A stretch of DNA of 64,000 bases, from the NCBI RefSeq assembly GCF_040371755.1, contig NZ_BAABWE010000008.1, positions 124,001 through 188,000 on the forward strand, read 5' to 3'. Positions 25,564-34,843 of the stretch are shown in pieces. The DNA comes from Bermanella sp040371755. Its GTDB lineage: Bacteria > Pseudomonadota > Gammaproteobacteria > Pseudomonadales > Oceanobacteraceae. Made by a program: the position numbers and the translations under genes. Every line of letters starts with the position of its first letter. The stretch's first letter is position 1. Below the pieces are notes generated by a model that was given only the letters and a program-made list of their open reading frames with translations, was not told the DNA's origin and ran no database searches.

Positions 25564-26991
25564 TTAACTGTGGGCTTTAATGCTATTAATAATATTAGTG
25601 GTGCTGCATCCGTCTTCAAAGTTTAACACCTGAACTTCACCGCCATTGGCGATGACTTCTTTGCCCCCTGCGATGTCTTCAATTTTATAATCACCGCCTT
25701 TAACTAATATGTTTGGCAGTAATTTTGCGATAAGGCGTTGCGGAGTGTCTTCACTAAAGGGCACTACATAATCCACGCTTTCGAGTCCGGCGAGCACATC
25801 CATGCGGTGAACCGTTGGGTTAATGGGGCGGCCTTCTCCTTTTAAGCGGCGAACGGAGTCGTCGGTATTCACTGCAACAATGAGTCGATCTCCCAGTTTT
25901 TTGGCGTTTTTCAAATAGCTCACATGACCGGGGTGTAAAATATCAAAGCAGCCGTTGGTCATGACCAAGGTTTCCCCTTGGGCTTTTGCATCTTGGATGA
26001 CGTCCAGTAGGGCATCTTCATCTAGGATGCCACCATGGGCGATTTCATCGGCTTTGGCTTCACGGCGTAACTCTGCAAGGCTGACAGTGGCGGTGCCCAG
26101 TTTTGCCACCACAAGGGCGGCAGCGGTATTGGCTAACGCAGTGGCTTCTGGCAATGAGCTGCCTGCCGCATAGGCCGCAGCCAATACACTAATGACGGTA
26201 TCGCCAGCACCGGTGACGTCATACACTTCACGGGCGGTGGCCGCTAGATGTACAGGCTGTTCACCTTTTTGAAATAAGGTCATGCCTTTTTCACTGCGCG
26301 TCACCAGTAAGGCGTCTAGCCCTACGGTTTCTAATAATTCAAAACCTTTGCTAAGTAGTTCCGCTTCGTCTTTGCATGGGCCAACCACTTGCTCAAACTC
26401 GCTCATGTTTGGTGTAATCAAGGTGGCGCCACTGTAGCGATTAAAGTCACTGCCTTTGGGGTCAATAAAGATGGCTTTGCCAGCGGCTTTGGCCACGGCG
26501 ATAAACGCTTCAATGTTATGCAAAGCGCCTTTGCCGTAATCACTTAAAATGACCACATCACAACTGCTTACGTGTTGTTCAAATGCGTTAAGCATTGAGC
26601 GGTTGTCTGCATCGGCAAACGACTCTTCAAAGTCTAAGCGAATAAGTTGCTGGTGGCGGCTTAATACACGCAGTTTAGTGATGGTTGGGTGGCTGGCAAT
26701 GGCGGTAAATTGAGTGCTAATGTTGTGGTGGTTTAGGGTGTCTGTGAGCACTTGGGCGTTTTCATCTCGACCCACTAACCCCATTAATTGGGCATTGGCG
26801 GTTAAACTGGCTATATTTAATGCGACGTTACCTGCACCGCCAGCACGATCTTCAATTTCACTGACTTTTACCACAGGAACCGGTGCTTCTGGTGAAATAC
26901 GTGAGGTTGGGCCGCTCCAATAACGATCTAACATCACATCCCCAACCACTAAAACACGGGCATTGGCAAAGTTAGGCAGGCGTAAAGTCAT
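25564..26991 (-). CDS. hldE: bifunctional heptose-7-phosphate kinase / heptose-1-phosphate adenylyltransferase
   Basis: This cytoplasmic enzyme catalyses two steps in ADP-heptose synthesis for the LPS inner core. Residues 1-320 form a ribokinase-like kinase domain with GGAGNVALNIASL near residue 52 and the ATP/anion-hole motif TGAGDTVISV. Residues about 340-475 form the nucleotidyltransferase domain with TNGCFDILHPGHVSYL and its HxGH motif. The length of 475 residues matches E. coli HldE (477). It is divergent from waaA, so heptose and Kdo steps of core assembly share one intergenic control region. Confidence 0.96.
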   Translation of the reverse strand: MTLRLPNFANARVLVVGDVMLDRYWSGPTSRISPEAPVPVVKVSEIEDRAGGAGNVALNIASLTANAQLMGLVGRDENAQVLTDTLNHHNISTQFTAIASHPTITKLRVLSRHQQLIRLDFEESFADADNRSMLNAFEQHVSSCDVVILSDYGKGALHNIEAFIAVAKAAGKAIFIDPKGSDFNRYSGATLITPNMSEFEQVVGPCKDEAELLSKGFELLETVGLDALLVTRSEKGMTLFQKGEQPVHLAATAREVYDVTGAGDTVISVLAAAYAAGSSLPEATALANTAAALVVAKLGTATVSLAELRREAKADEIAHGGILDEDALLDVIQDAKAQGETLVMTNGCFDILHPGHVSYLKNAKKLGDRLIVAVNTDDSVRRLKGEGRPINPTVHRMDVLAGLESVDYVVPFSEDTPQRLIAKLLPNILVKGGDYKIEDIAGGKEVIANGGEVQVLNFEDGCSTTNIINSIKAHS

Positions 26992-27051
26992 GAAATTTAA
27001 ACCACATTATTTTAAAGCCTGCTATGGTAGCACAAGCTTGTCCGTTAGACG

Positions 27052-27060
27052 TGTTAGAAT
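27052..27060 (+). promoter_or_regulatory. candidate extended -10 promoter for waaA
   Basis: TGTTAGAAT (27052-27060) fits an extended -10 (TG-n-TAGAAT), 30 bases before the waaA start codon. No strong -35 box is seen 17 bases upstream. This lies in the 99-base divergent hldE/waaA gap. Confidence 0.3.
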
Positions 27061-27090
27061 AATCCACTTTGATATGAATTTAGCCGCCAT

Positions 27091-28380
27091 ATGTCCCGTT
27101 TAATTTACACCTTGATATTTACCCTTTTAATGCCTGTGATTCTTGTGCGTTTGTTTGTGCGTGCACGTAAAGCGCCTGCCTATGGTAAAAACTGGTGGCA
27201 GCGTTTTGGTGTGTTTAACGGGCCGAAAAAGATTAATGGTAAACAAGGGGGAATTTGGTTTCATACGGTGAGCGTAGGGGAGTTTATTGCTGCGGCACCA
27301 TTAATTGAGCAAACCATGCATGCTTTTCCAGATGAGCTTATTACAATAACCACCACGACCCCCACTGGCAGTGAACAAGTACGCCAGAGGTTTTCTCAGT
27401 ATATAGGTAAGCAAGTGTTCCATGTGTATCTGCCTTATGATTTACCATGGTTTTTGTATGGCTTTTTATACAAGGTTCAGCCTAGATTATTGGTGATTTT
27501 AGAAACCGAGTTGTGGCCGAATTTGATTCACTGCGCCCATAAAATTGGCTGTTACACTATGCTGGTGAATGCGCGTTTAAGTGAGAAAAGCGCTAAAGGC
27601 TACGGCAAGGTCAGTGGCTTAACCTCTTCTATGCTTAACAAATTAGATGTGCTGGCGGTTCAAAACAAAACGGATGGCCAGCGGTTTTTAGGGTTAGGAA
27701 TGAAAGAAGAGCGTATGTTGGTCACCGGTAGTATTAAATTTGATTTAACTATCTCTTCTGATTTAGTTGCCCAAGGTAAAGCCATTCGCCAAAGCTGGGG
27801 TGAGACACGGCCAGTGGTGATCGTAGCCAGTACTCATCATGGGGAAGATGTCATTGCCCTTGATGCTTATTCACAATTAAAGAAAACTCACCCCCAGCTA
27901 TTGATGATATTAGTACCTCGCCACCCTGAGCGTTTTGATGGGGTAGCGGATTTAATTGAACAACAAAAATTTATGTTAGCACGCCGCTCATTACACAATA
28001 CCTCAAGCGAAATAGACGTATTTTTATTAGATAGTATGGGGGAGTTAATGCCATTTTTAGCGGCTAGTGATGTGTGTGTAATGGGGGGCAGCTTTGTTGA
28101 AAATGGTGGGCACAACCCGTTGGAACCCGCTGCGCTTTCAATTCCAGTGCTGATGGGTAAAAGCCAAGTTAATTTTGCCTTAATATGTCAGCAACTTGAG
28201 CAGGCTGGTGGTTTAAAGACGGTGAGTGCTGAGGGGTTAGTTGATCAATTAGATATTTGGTTTAAACAACCGGAAATTGCACAAGCCGCAGGTCATGCTG
28301 CGCAACAAGTGGTGGCGCAAAACCGCGGAGCTAAACAAAAAGTGTTTGAACTGATTGAGGAAAAAATAAAAAAGGCTTAA
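27091..28380 (+). CDS. waaA: 3-deoxy-D-manno-octulosonic acid (Kdo) transferase
   Basis: This inner-membrane-associated glycosyltransferase (GT30) adds Kdo to lipid IVA. It has an N-terminal hydrophobic anchor (residues 3-20), then GIWFHTVSVGEFIAAAPLI with the catalytic Glu in the SVGE motif. The C-terminal CMP-binding part contains VMGGSFVENGGHNPLEPAA, a strong family signature. The length of 429 residues is typical (425 in E. coli). Its TAA stop overlaps the stop of convergent cpdA through the sequence TTAA (28377-28380), so neither gene has room for its own terminator. Confidence 0.96.
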   Translation: MSRLIYTLIFTLLMPVILVRLFVRARKAPAYGKNWWQRFGVFNGPKKINGKQGGIWFHTVSVGEFIAAAPLIEQTMHAFPDELITITTTTPTGSEQVRQRFSQYIGKQVFHVYLPYDLPWFLYGFLYKVQPRLLVILETELWPNLIHCAHKIGCYTMLVNARLSEKSAKGYGKVSGLTSSMLNKLDVLAVQNKTDGQRFLGLGMKEERMLVTGSIKFDLTISSDLVAQGKAIRQSWGETRPVVIVASTHHGEDVIALDAYSQLKKTHPQLLMILVPRHPERFDGVADLIEQQKFMLARRSLHNTSSEIDVFLLDSMGELMPFLAASDVCVMGGSFVENGGHNPLEPAALSIPVLMGKSQVNFALICQQLEQAGGLKTVSAEGLVDQLDIWFKQPEIAQAAGHAAQQVVAQNRGAKQKVFELIEEKIKKA

Positions 28381-29159
28381 TAGCCTTTAATAGAATAATC
28401 GATTTCAAAGTCAATGCCTTCGACTCGCGACACTCCCGTATTCACCGTACCGTCGTCTTTTAATTCCAGCCAGCGATACCCTGGGCCTTGAGTGTCTACA
28501 TCAAAGTCTTTCGAATTTGGAGTAAATTGAACGCAGGTTGATGGCGTGGAAATAAAGCGCACACCGTTTTCCATGATGTCACTGTCTTGGTGTACATGGC
28601 CCCACAGTACAACACGTACATTTTCAAATTGATTAATAATATTGAAGAATGCATTGCTGTTACGAATTTGCTGGGTATCAAGCCATTTACAGCCCATTGG
28701 ACGGGGGTGGTGATGCATGGTGATAAGGGTATGGCTATTCGGGTCGGCCTCTAATGCGCGTTTTAATAGGCGTAATTGATCAATATGGAAATTCCCGAAT
28801 ACGCTGCCGGGTACTTGGCTATCGAGTAATATTAATTGCCATGGACCTTTTTTCACGACGCTGAGCATTTCTTGCTGCTCAGTGACGACTTTGAGCATGT
28901 TGTCCCGTTGGTCGTGGTTACCCGGAATCCAAAATTGCTCTTTGCCTTCGTTAGCGAGTAAGTCTTTTAGATATTGGTAGGACTCAATGCTGCCGTCTTG
29001 GCTTAAATCGCCGGTGCAGAGGTAAAAATCAAAAGCGGCTTGTTCTTTACGGATGTTATCCATAACCGCATGTAAGCTGGCCTGAGTGTCCATCCCAAGC
29101 AGCTTGCCTTCGTCTGTGGCAAATAAGTGGCAATCAGTAATCTGTATAAATCTTTGCAT
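28377..29159 (-). CDS. cpdA: 3',5'-cyclic-AMP phosphodiesterase CpdA
   Basis: This cytoplasmic class III metallophosphoesterase hydrolyses cAMP and tunes CRP signalling. The metal-binding motifs are present in order: ITDCHLF (D-x-H), CTGDLSQDG, PGNHDQRD, TMHHHPRPMG and WGHVHQDSD. From the chosen ATG the protein has 260 residues and begins MQRFIQITDCHLF as in relatives; 18 further codons upstream are open but not needed. Gene order nudF-yqiB-cpdA next to divergent tolC is the same as in E. coli. It is likely cotranscribed with yqiB. Confidence 0.94.
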   Translation of the reverse strand: MQRFIQITDCHLFATDEGKLLGMDTQASLHAVMDNIRKEQAAFDFYLCTGDLSQDGSIESYQYLKDLLANEGKEQFWIPGNHDQRDNMLKVVTEQQEMLSVVKKGPWQLILLDSQVPGSVFGNFHIDQLRLLKRALEADPNSHTLITMHHHPRPMGCKWLDTQQIRNSNAFFNIINQFENVRVVLWGHVHQDSDIMENGVRFISTPSTCVQFTPNSKDFDVDTQGPGYRWLELKDDGTVNTGVSRVEGIDFEIDYSIKGY

Positions 29160-29228
29160 GACTTTTAAGGTCCATACCCTTCCGTAGGTCACGAATACAA
29201 TAATGGCGCGCACTATACTGGTATTATC

Positions 29229-29711
29229 TTAGTCACTTCCAGTGCCAGAGTCACATTTTAGGGCCTTGGGCGTGAAATTTAATTCAATATTAGATTCGCC
29301 GTGATGTAAACAGTGTTCTAGCCAATCTGCCAAAAATTGATTGATTTGGTGCTTTTCATCTGGATGGCGCATTTGTGGATTGGGGTAATGATAAACCCCA
29401 CTAAATTTATGGTTATTGTCAAATGTAACCACTTCAGCCATGCGTACATCGTGATAAAGGCGAACCTCCATGTGAGGTGGTTTTAGAAAATCCCCCAGCT
29501 CGCTAATCTGTTCTACACCAATAGTTAAGGTGTAAGGAAACTGCTCTGTGATCTCAAAGCGAATGCGAGTTTTACGCCCGATGCCTCCTGTAATGCTGAA
29601 CTCACGGCCAGTGCCTTTATCCATATCAGGCAGCAAAGAGAGCAAGCGCATGTAATTGCTCTCGCACACTTTTGCAAAATTGGTGAGATCGGGCACATAG
29701 TGCTTGGCCAT
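29229..29711 (-). CDS. yqiB: DUF1249 family protein YqiB
   Basis: A 160-residue cytoplasmic protein of unknown function. It begins MAKHYVPDLTNFAKVCESNY, with the conserved N-terminal pattern of DUF1249 (YqiB), and carries VRLYHDVRMAEV and the C-terminal NQFLADWLEHCL stretch also expected for the family. It sits between nudF and cpdA as in E. coli; the conserved position is the strongest evidence for the symbol. Confidence 0.9.
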   Translation of the reverse strand: MAKHYVPDLTNFAKVCESNYMRLLSLLPDMDKGTGREFSITGGIGRKTRIRFEITEQFPYTLTIGVEQISELGDFLKPPHMEVRLYHDVRMAEVVTFDNNHKFSGVYHYPNPQMRHPDEKHQINQFLADWLEHCLHHGESNIELNFTPKALKCDSGTGSD

Positions 29712-29728
29712 TTAACGGTGAGCTCCAC

Positions 29729-30337
29729 TTATGATTGGGCTTTTAATAATCTTAATTCTAGCCATTGCAGGGCAATAATGGTGGCGGCGTTGGCAATAAC
29801 CCCAGATTCTACCGCAGTAAAGGCATCTTTTGAGGAAACTTTGCAGATGCGAATGTCTTCACTTTCATGGTCTAACCCGTGTACACCGTCAATGGGGGTG
29901 CTGTCTATTTCCGTCATAAACACGTGTAGAACCTCGTTTGTGCCGCCAGAACTTGATAAATAGCGGCACACAGGGATTAACTTGCTTTCGTTTATTACGG
30001 TACCACTTTCTTCTAAGGTTTCTCTAACGGCTACCTCTTCTGGGGTTTGGCCTTGATCAATCATGCCTGCTACTACTTCATATTGCCATGGACTTGCTTC
30101 ATCCAGTGCGCCTGCACGAAATTGTTCGGTTAGTACCACAACATCTAGTTTTGGGTCATAAAGTAGAACAGCAGTAGCATTGCCGCGCTCGAATATTTCA
30201 CGGGTAAATTGCTCATTCCAATGACCGTTGAACAATTTATGCTGCAATGTGAGCTTACTCATGCGGAAGAAACCTTGGTAACAGGTCTCTTTTTTTAGCA
30301 CTTTAGCATCAGTAGATTGGTACGTTGGCTTGATCAT
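29729..30337 (-). CDS. nudF: ADP-ribose pyrophosphatase (Nudix)
   Basis: This Nudix hydrolase splits ADP-ribose to AMP and ribose 5-phosphate. The Nudix box is intact, starting AGMIDQGQTPEEVAVRETL and continuing EESG. The 202-residue length and the QGFFRMSKLTLQHKLFNGHW segment align with E. coli NudF (about 209 residues), which supports the first ATG at 30337 over the internal Met at residue 26. It is the first gene of nudF-yqiB-cpdA and is divergent from tolC across 141 bases. Confidence 0.94.
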   Translation of the reverse strand: MIKPTYQSTDAKVLKKETCYQGFFRMSKLTLQHKLFNGHWNEQFTREIFERGNATAVLLYDPKLDVVVLTEQFRAGALDEASPWQYEVVAGMIDQGQTPEEVAVRETLEESGTVINESKLIPVCRYLSSSGGTNEVLHVFMTEIDSTPIDGVHGLDHESEDIRICKVSSKDAFTAVESGVIANAATIIALQWLELRLLKAQS

Positions 30338-30478
30338 AGTGATAATTTTTCTTTTTAAGACTCGGTTGTGTGATTATTTGCAACAATGAGTTGTATTAGT
30401 AATTTCTAATATATGGTTCCATGATGACGATTATGTGGTTAGAATCCATGTAACCTTGTTCTTCTACAGGAAGCACCC

Positions 30479-31783
30479 ATGAAAAAACTGGCAATTGCCT
30501 TATTTGCATTAAGCGCCACAGTAACATCTCAGGCCGCCGACCTTAAAAGTGTTTTTGAGCAAGCCCTAGTAAATGATCCGCAATTAGCGGCAGAGTTAGC
30601 GTTGGCCAATGCTAATGGTCAAAGCCAAGGCTTGGCAGGTCAAGCCATTATGCCAACGGTCACGTTAAGTGCGGATATTGGCAGTACTTCTATTGATGCG
30701 TATGGAGCCGTGCCTAAAACCGACACCGATACCACCTCTTATACGCTACAAGCGGTTCAGCCTATTATTGCGCCTCAAAGCTGGTATGGCTATGGCGCCG
30801 CTAAAGCCGCTAGTGATAGTGCCCAATTAGAATTAGCCAAAGCCCAGCAAAGCTTAGTGGTTAGAATTAGTGAAGCATATTTTAATGTACTACGTGCGAA
30901 TGCGGGTTTGGCATCAGCTAAAGCTCAAGAAGCTGCCGTTAAGCGCCAGTTAGAGCAAACCCAACAGCGTTTTAAAGTGGGTTTAATTGCCATTACCGAT
31001 GTACACGAAGCGCAAGCGGTTTACGATGGTGCAACAGTTGAACTGATCGCCGCTGAAAGCCAGTTAGATATTGCCTATGAAGCGTTAGCACTATTAACCG
31101 GCGAGCGTTACGATCGCATCAATCCGTTAAAAGAGACGATTCCCTTAGTTGGACCCGTACCGGCTGATCGTACTGCGTGGGAGCAAAAAGCCTTAGGACA
31201 AAATCTAGATGTACTAATTGCGGAAAAGTCTCAGTTATCGGCTCAGCGTAATCATAAGTCTAAAATTTCAGGTCACTTACCAACTGTCAATTTAGTGGGC
31301 CGCTATTCTTCTTCGGATCAACTTAGCCAAATGAACCCTGACCAAGATGATATTACTTCTACTTACGTGGGTGTTCAGGTTAGCCTTCCTATCTTCTCCG
31401 GTGGTGCCACTTGGGCTGGGCAAAAACAAGCTTACTATCAACGTCAAGCGGCTGAAAAAAGCTTAGAAGCGGCTCAGCGAGGGGCGACACTGAATATCCG
31501 TACTTTATACCGTCAACTTGAAGCGGATGTAGCGCGTATTAAAGCTCGAAAGCAAGCCATGACCTCAGCTAAAAGCGCCATGGAAGCCACACAAACCGGC
31601 TACGAAGTAGGTACGCGTAATATTGTTGAAGTGCTGCAGGCTCAGTTATCTGTATTCAGTGCGCAACGTGATTATGAGTTTTCTCGCTACGATTACGTGG
31701 TGGATTTATTGAAATTCCGTCAGGCAGCTGGTGAGTTATCGGTTGCGGATATCGACGAAATAAATGCCTGGCTACAAAAATAA
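30479..31783 (+). CDS. tolC: TolC outer-membrane efflux channel
   Basis: This trimeric outer-membrane/periplasmic tunnel is used by RND and ABC efflux pumps and type I secretion. A signal peptide (MKKLAIALFALSATVTSQA, cleaved before ADL) is followed by two tandem OEP domains. Internal-repeat features are seen, such as LVVRISEAYFNVLRA in the first half and LNIRTLYRQLEADV in the second, plus GTRNIVEVLQAQ. 434 residues after the start is slightly shorter than E. coli TolC (493), common outside enterics. The start follows a GGAAGC-type RBS, and a perfect terminator follows. Confidence 0.95.
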   Translation: MKKLAIALFALSATVTSQAADLKSVFEQALVNDPQLAAELALANANGQSQGLAGQAIMPTVTLSADIGSTSIDAYGAVPKTDTDTTSYTLQAVQPIIAPQSWYGYGAAKAASDSAQLELAKAQQSLVVRISEAYFNVLRANAGLASAKAQEAAVKRQLEQTQQRFKVGLIAITDVHEAQAVYDGATVELIAAESQLDIAYEALALLTGERYDRINPLKETIPLVGPVPADRTAWEQKALGQNLDVLIAEKSQLSAQRNHKSKISGHLPTVNLVGRYSSSDQLSQMNPDQDDITSTYVGVQVSLPIFSGGATWAGQKQAYYQRQAAEKSLEAAQRGATLNIRTLYRQLEADVARIKARKQAMTSAKSAMEATQTGYEVGTRNIVEVLQAQLSVFSAQRDYEFSRYDYVVDLLKFRQAAGELSVADIDEINAWLQK

Positions 31784-31805
31784 ATCCTGCATGATTGATC
31801 TGTCA

Positions 31806-31828
31806 AAACCCGCTTCGGCGGGTTTTTG
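31806..31828 (+). terminator. rho-independent terminator after tolC
   Basis: The arms AAACCCGC (31806-31813) and GCGGGTTT (31818-31825) enclose a TTCG tetraloop and are followed by TT. It lies 22 bases after the tolC stop. Confidence 0.9.
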
Positions 31829-32151
31829 CGTTAAGGGAAACCACTAGGCCTCGATAATACCTGAGCCTTTAAGGGGCTTAATGACCCAATTCAATGTCGA
31901 AAAAAGCCGTCGAGACGAAAATAGGATTAACACCTCCACTAAGATAAACACAAGGTTGCATCTGTGACGGCATAGTAGCAGCCTATAAATAGCAATGTAT
32001 CTAATAAACATGTGATACATAGCTGTGTGCAAATAGACAGATATTAATGGGAGCATAGCGAATATCATTCTATGTATACGGAACTGACTTGCAGATTTGC
32101 CATAGCTGCTTGTATGCTAGCGCCAGATAACCAATAAGAATTCGCATCAAT
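31829..32151. other. gene-free stretch between tolC and yqiA
   Basis: About 320 bases with no convincing ORF, no RNA-like fold and no repeat that I can recognise. It must hold the promoter for yqiA-parE, but I see no box pair strong enough to name. Confidence 0.5.
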
Positions 32152-32778
32152 ATGATTCCAGACACCCTGCGCTGCCTGTATTTACATGGCTTTCGAAGTG
32201 GCCCAAGCTCCACGAAAGCCCAGCAGACGCTCAGCTGGTTTGCACAACATGACGTTGCCCAGAATATACACATCCCTCAATTATCGGCTGATCCCACTGA
32301 AGCCATGGATCAAGCACAATTCCTGTATGAACAAATGGTTGATGAAGTAGGTACAGAAAACTGCTTTATAATAGGCTCTAGCTTGGGTGGCTATTATGCA
32401 AGCTACTTGGTAGAACGTTTTGGTGGGCGAGCAGTATTAATCAACCCAGCGGTTAGGCCGTATGAGTTGCTACAGGATTATTTAGGGGAGCTAGAGAATT
32501 TCTACAATGGTGAAAAATTCACCGTAACACAAGAGTATCTGGGTGCATTAAAGGCAATGGATACACCCTTGTTGCATCAGCCAGAGCATCACTTGTTATT
32601 GGTGCAAACCCATGATGAAACATTGGATGCTATGGAGGCGATAAGTAAGTATCGCAATAGTCCATGCATCATTGAATACGGTGGTGACCATAGCTATGTG
32701 GATTACCCTAAACGTTTACCCAGTATATTAAATTTCGCCACCCAGCCTTATTTGGTGGCTCAGCGACAAGAGCAATAA
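32152..32778 (+). CDS. yqiA: YqiA-family esterase
   Basis: A 208-residue alpha/beta hydrolase. The nucleophile elbow is GSSLGG (Ser in IIGSSLGGYYAS), the catalytic Asp is probably in VQTHDETLD and the His in GGDHSYVDYP. The N-terminus LYLHGFRSGPSSTKAQ supplies the oxyanion-hole HGF motif. The family shows esterase activity on short acyl esters; the physiological substrate is unknown. It precedes parE by 6 bases, as yqiA does in E. coli, and is likely cotranscribed with it. Confidence 0.92.
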   Translation: MIPDTLRCLYLHGFRSGPSSTKAQQTLSWFAQHDVAQNIHIPQLSADPTEAMDQAQFLYEQMVDEVGTENCFIIGSSLGGYYASYLVERFGGRAVLINPAVRPYELLQDYLGELENFYNGEKFTVTQEYLGALKAMDTPLLHQPEHHLLLVQTHDETLDAMEAISKYRNSPCIIEYGGDHSYVDYPKRLPSILNFATQPYLVAQRQEQ

Positions 32779-32784
32779 ACAAGT

Positions 32785-34680
32785 ATGAGTAACTATACTG
32801 CGCAATCCATCGAGGTATTAAGTGGTCTTGACCCAGTGCGTAAGCGCCCGGGCATGTACACTGAAACCAATCGACCAAACCATCTGGCCCAAGAAGTCAT
32901 CGATAACTCAGTGGATGAAGCCCTAGCCGGTCACTGTAGTTATATCAAAATAGAGTTATTTGCTGATCAGTCATTATCAGTAACCGATGACGGACGGGGC
33001 ATGCCCACGGACATTCATCCAGAACACGGCGTAAGCGGTGTGGAATTGATTCTAACCAAGCTACATGCAGGTGGTAAGTTCAGTAACGACAATTACCAAT
33101 TCAGTGGTGGTTTACACGGTGTGGGTGTATCTGTTGTTAACGCATTATCTCAAGCCCTTGAAGTGACTATTCGTCGTGGCGGTGAAATATTCCGCATCGC
33201 GTTTAAAGACGGTTATAAAGCTCTAGAGCTTGAGAAAATTGGCGAAACCAAAAAGAAAAAAGATACCGGCACCACAGTACGTTTTTTGCCTGACCCTAAA
33301 TATTTCGATAGTCACAAATTCTCAGTAACTCGTTTAAAGCATGTATTGCGTGCAAAAGCGGTGTTATGCCCAGGGCTTAAAATTGAATTCATCAACCACG
33401 GTAATACAGAAGATAATAGCGAATGGTATTACGAAGACGGTTTAGTGGATTACTTAACCGATGCCACCAAGGGTTATGAAGTCATGCCACTTGAGCCGTT
33501 TGTTGGATCAATGGCTGGTGAAAAAGAAGCGGTTGATTGGGCAGTGCAATGGTTGCCAGAAGGTGGCGACCAGTTAATGGAAAGTTATGTGAACCTTATT
33601 CCCACCGCACAAGGGGGCACACATGTTAATGGACTGCGTACTGGCTTATTAGAAGCATTGCGCGAGTTTTGTGAATTTCGTAGTTTACTGCCGCGCGGTG
33701 TGAAACTCACACCTGATGATGTGTGGGACAAACTTAGCTACGTGCTAAGTACGAAAATGGCTGATCCTCAATTCTCAGGACAAACCAAAGAACGTCTTTC
33801 CTCCCGAGAAGCCAGTGCGTTTGTTGGTGGTGTTGTTAAAGACAGTTTTAGCTTATGGCTAAATGAGCACTCAGCTATAGGTGAGCAAATTGCTGAAATG
33901 GTGATCAGCAATGCTCAGCGCAGAATGCGCAGCGCGAAAAAAGTCGTGCGTAAAAAAGTTACTCAAGGTCCAGCCTTACCCGGCAAGCTGGCGGATTGCT
34001 CTACCAGTGATCCAAGTTATTCAGAATTATTTTTAGTGGAAGGGGACTCGGCAGGCGGTTCAGCTAAACAAGCCCGTAACCGTGAAAACCAAGCCATCAT
34101 GCCCTTGCGCGGTAAAATCCTAAACAGCTGGGAAGTGGAAAGCGGTGAGGTACTTGCCAGTCAAGAAATTCATGATATTTCCGTAGCGCTAGGTATCGAC
34201 CCTGCATCCGATGATTTAACTAATTTACGTTACGGAAAAGTATGTATTCTTGCGGATGCGGATAGTGATGGGCTGCACATTGCCACACTATTATGCGCAT
34301 TGTTTGTTCGTCACTTCCGTCCACTGGTGGAGCAAGGTCATGTGTATGTGGCCATGCCGCCACTGTATCGCATCGATGTGGGTAAAGAAGTGTATTACGC
34401 CTTAGACGAAGCTGAACGCCAAGGTGTATTGGAGCGCATCAAAGCCGAAAAGAAAAAAGGTAAAGTGGGCGTACAACGTTTTAAAGGTTTGGGTGAAATG
34501 AACCCTCTGCAACTACGTGAAACCACTATGGACCCAGATACTCGTCGCTTAGTACAGTTAACCCTTGAACCCGGTGATGGCACCAATGAAGTCATGGATA
34601 TGTTGCTAGGTAAGAAGCGAGCAGGTGATCGTAAGAATTGGCTTGAAGAAAAAGGCAACATGGTTGAGCTTGAGGTGTAG
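32785..34680 (+). CDS. parE: DNA topoisomerase IV subunit B
   Basis: This ATPase subunit of the type II topoisomerase decatenates sister chromosomes. It has a GHKL ATP-binding domain (EVIDNSVDEALAG, then DDGRGMPTDIHPE and GLHGVGVSVVNALS), a transducer domain, and a TOPRIM domain with LVEGDSAGGSAKQARNR. DxDxDG metal-binding residues are in LADADSDGLH. The length of 631 residues is normal (E. coli 630). N-terminal MSNYTAQSIEVLSGLDPVRK fits ParE rather than GyrB. The gene is followed by a short hairpin and palindromic repeats rather than directly by parC. Confidence 0.97.
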   Translation: MSNYTAQSIEVLSGLDPVRKRPGMYTETNRPNHLAQEVIDNSVDEALAGHCSYIKIELFADQSLSVTDDGRGMPTDIHPEHGVSGVELILTKLHAGGKFSNDNYQFSGGLHGVGVSVVNALSQALEVTIRRGGEIFRIAFKDGYKALELEKIGETKKKKDTGTTVRFLPDPKYFDSHKFSVTRLKHVLRAKAVLCPGLKIEFINHGNTEDNSEWYYEDGLVDYLTDATKGYEVMPLEPFVGSMAGEKEAVDWAVQWLPEGGDQLMESYVNLIPTAQGGTHVNGLRTGLLEALREFCEFRSLLPRGVKLTPDDVWDKLSYVLSTKMADPQFSGQTKERLSSREASAFVGGVVKDSFSLWLNEHSAIGEQIAEMVISNAQRRMRSAKKVVRKKVTQGPALPGKLADCSTSDPSYSELFLVEGDSAGGSAKQARNRENQAIMPLRGKILNSWEVESGEVLASQEIHDISVALGIDPASDDLTNLRYGKVCILADADSDGLHIATLLCALFVRHFRPLVEQGHVYVAMPPLYRIDVGKEVYYALDEAERQGVLERIKAEKKKGKVGVQRFKGLGEMNPLQLRETTMDPDTRRLVQLTLEPGDGTNEVMDMLLGKKRAGDRKNWLEEKGNMVELEV

Positions 34681-34696
34681 GGTGCGTGAACGCACC
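34681..34696. repeat. short perfect hairpin after parE
   Basis: GGTGCGT (34681-34687) and ACGCACC (34690-34696) flank a 2-base loop directly after the parE stop codon. No T-run follows, so it is not a classical terminator; it could stabilise the mRNA 3' end. Confidence 0.5.
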
Positions 34697-34720
34697 TATT
34701 ACGCTTGACGCTACGGCGTT

Positions 34721-34780
34721 AAAAAATGTTTTTGATGAGGGCGTTTAGTAAACTAAATAACTGAGTCAAAAACATTTTTT
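34721..34780. repeat. palindromic element with 15-bp perfect arms (copy 2, after parE)
   Basis: AAAAAATGTTTTTGA (34721-34735) and TCAAAAACATTTTTT (34766-34780) are perfect reverse complements around a 30-base loop. The loop, read on the minus strand, begins CTCAGTTATTTA and contains TACTAAAC, matching the loop of the element at 12777-12837. Flanks CGGCGTT and GCCTTGT are the same as in that element and in the same orientation, while the loop is inverted. Confidence 0.8.
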
Positions 34781-34843
34781 GCCTTGTATCGCCATCGCTC
34801 ATAACGGTGCCACCTGAGACGCTGATTTAAAAGCTTTAAAAGC

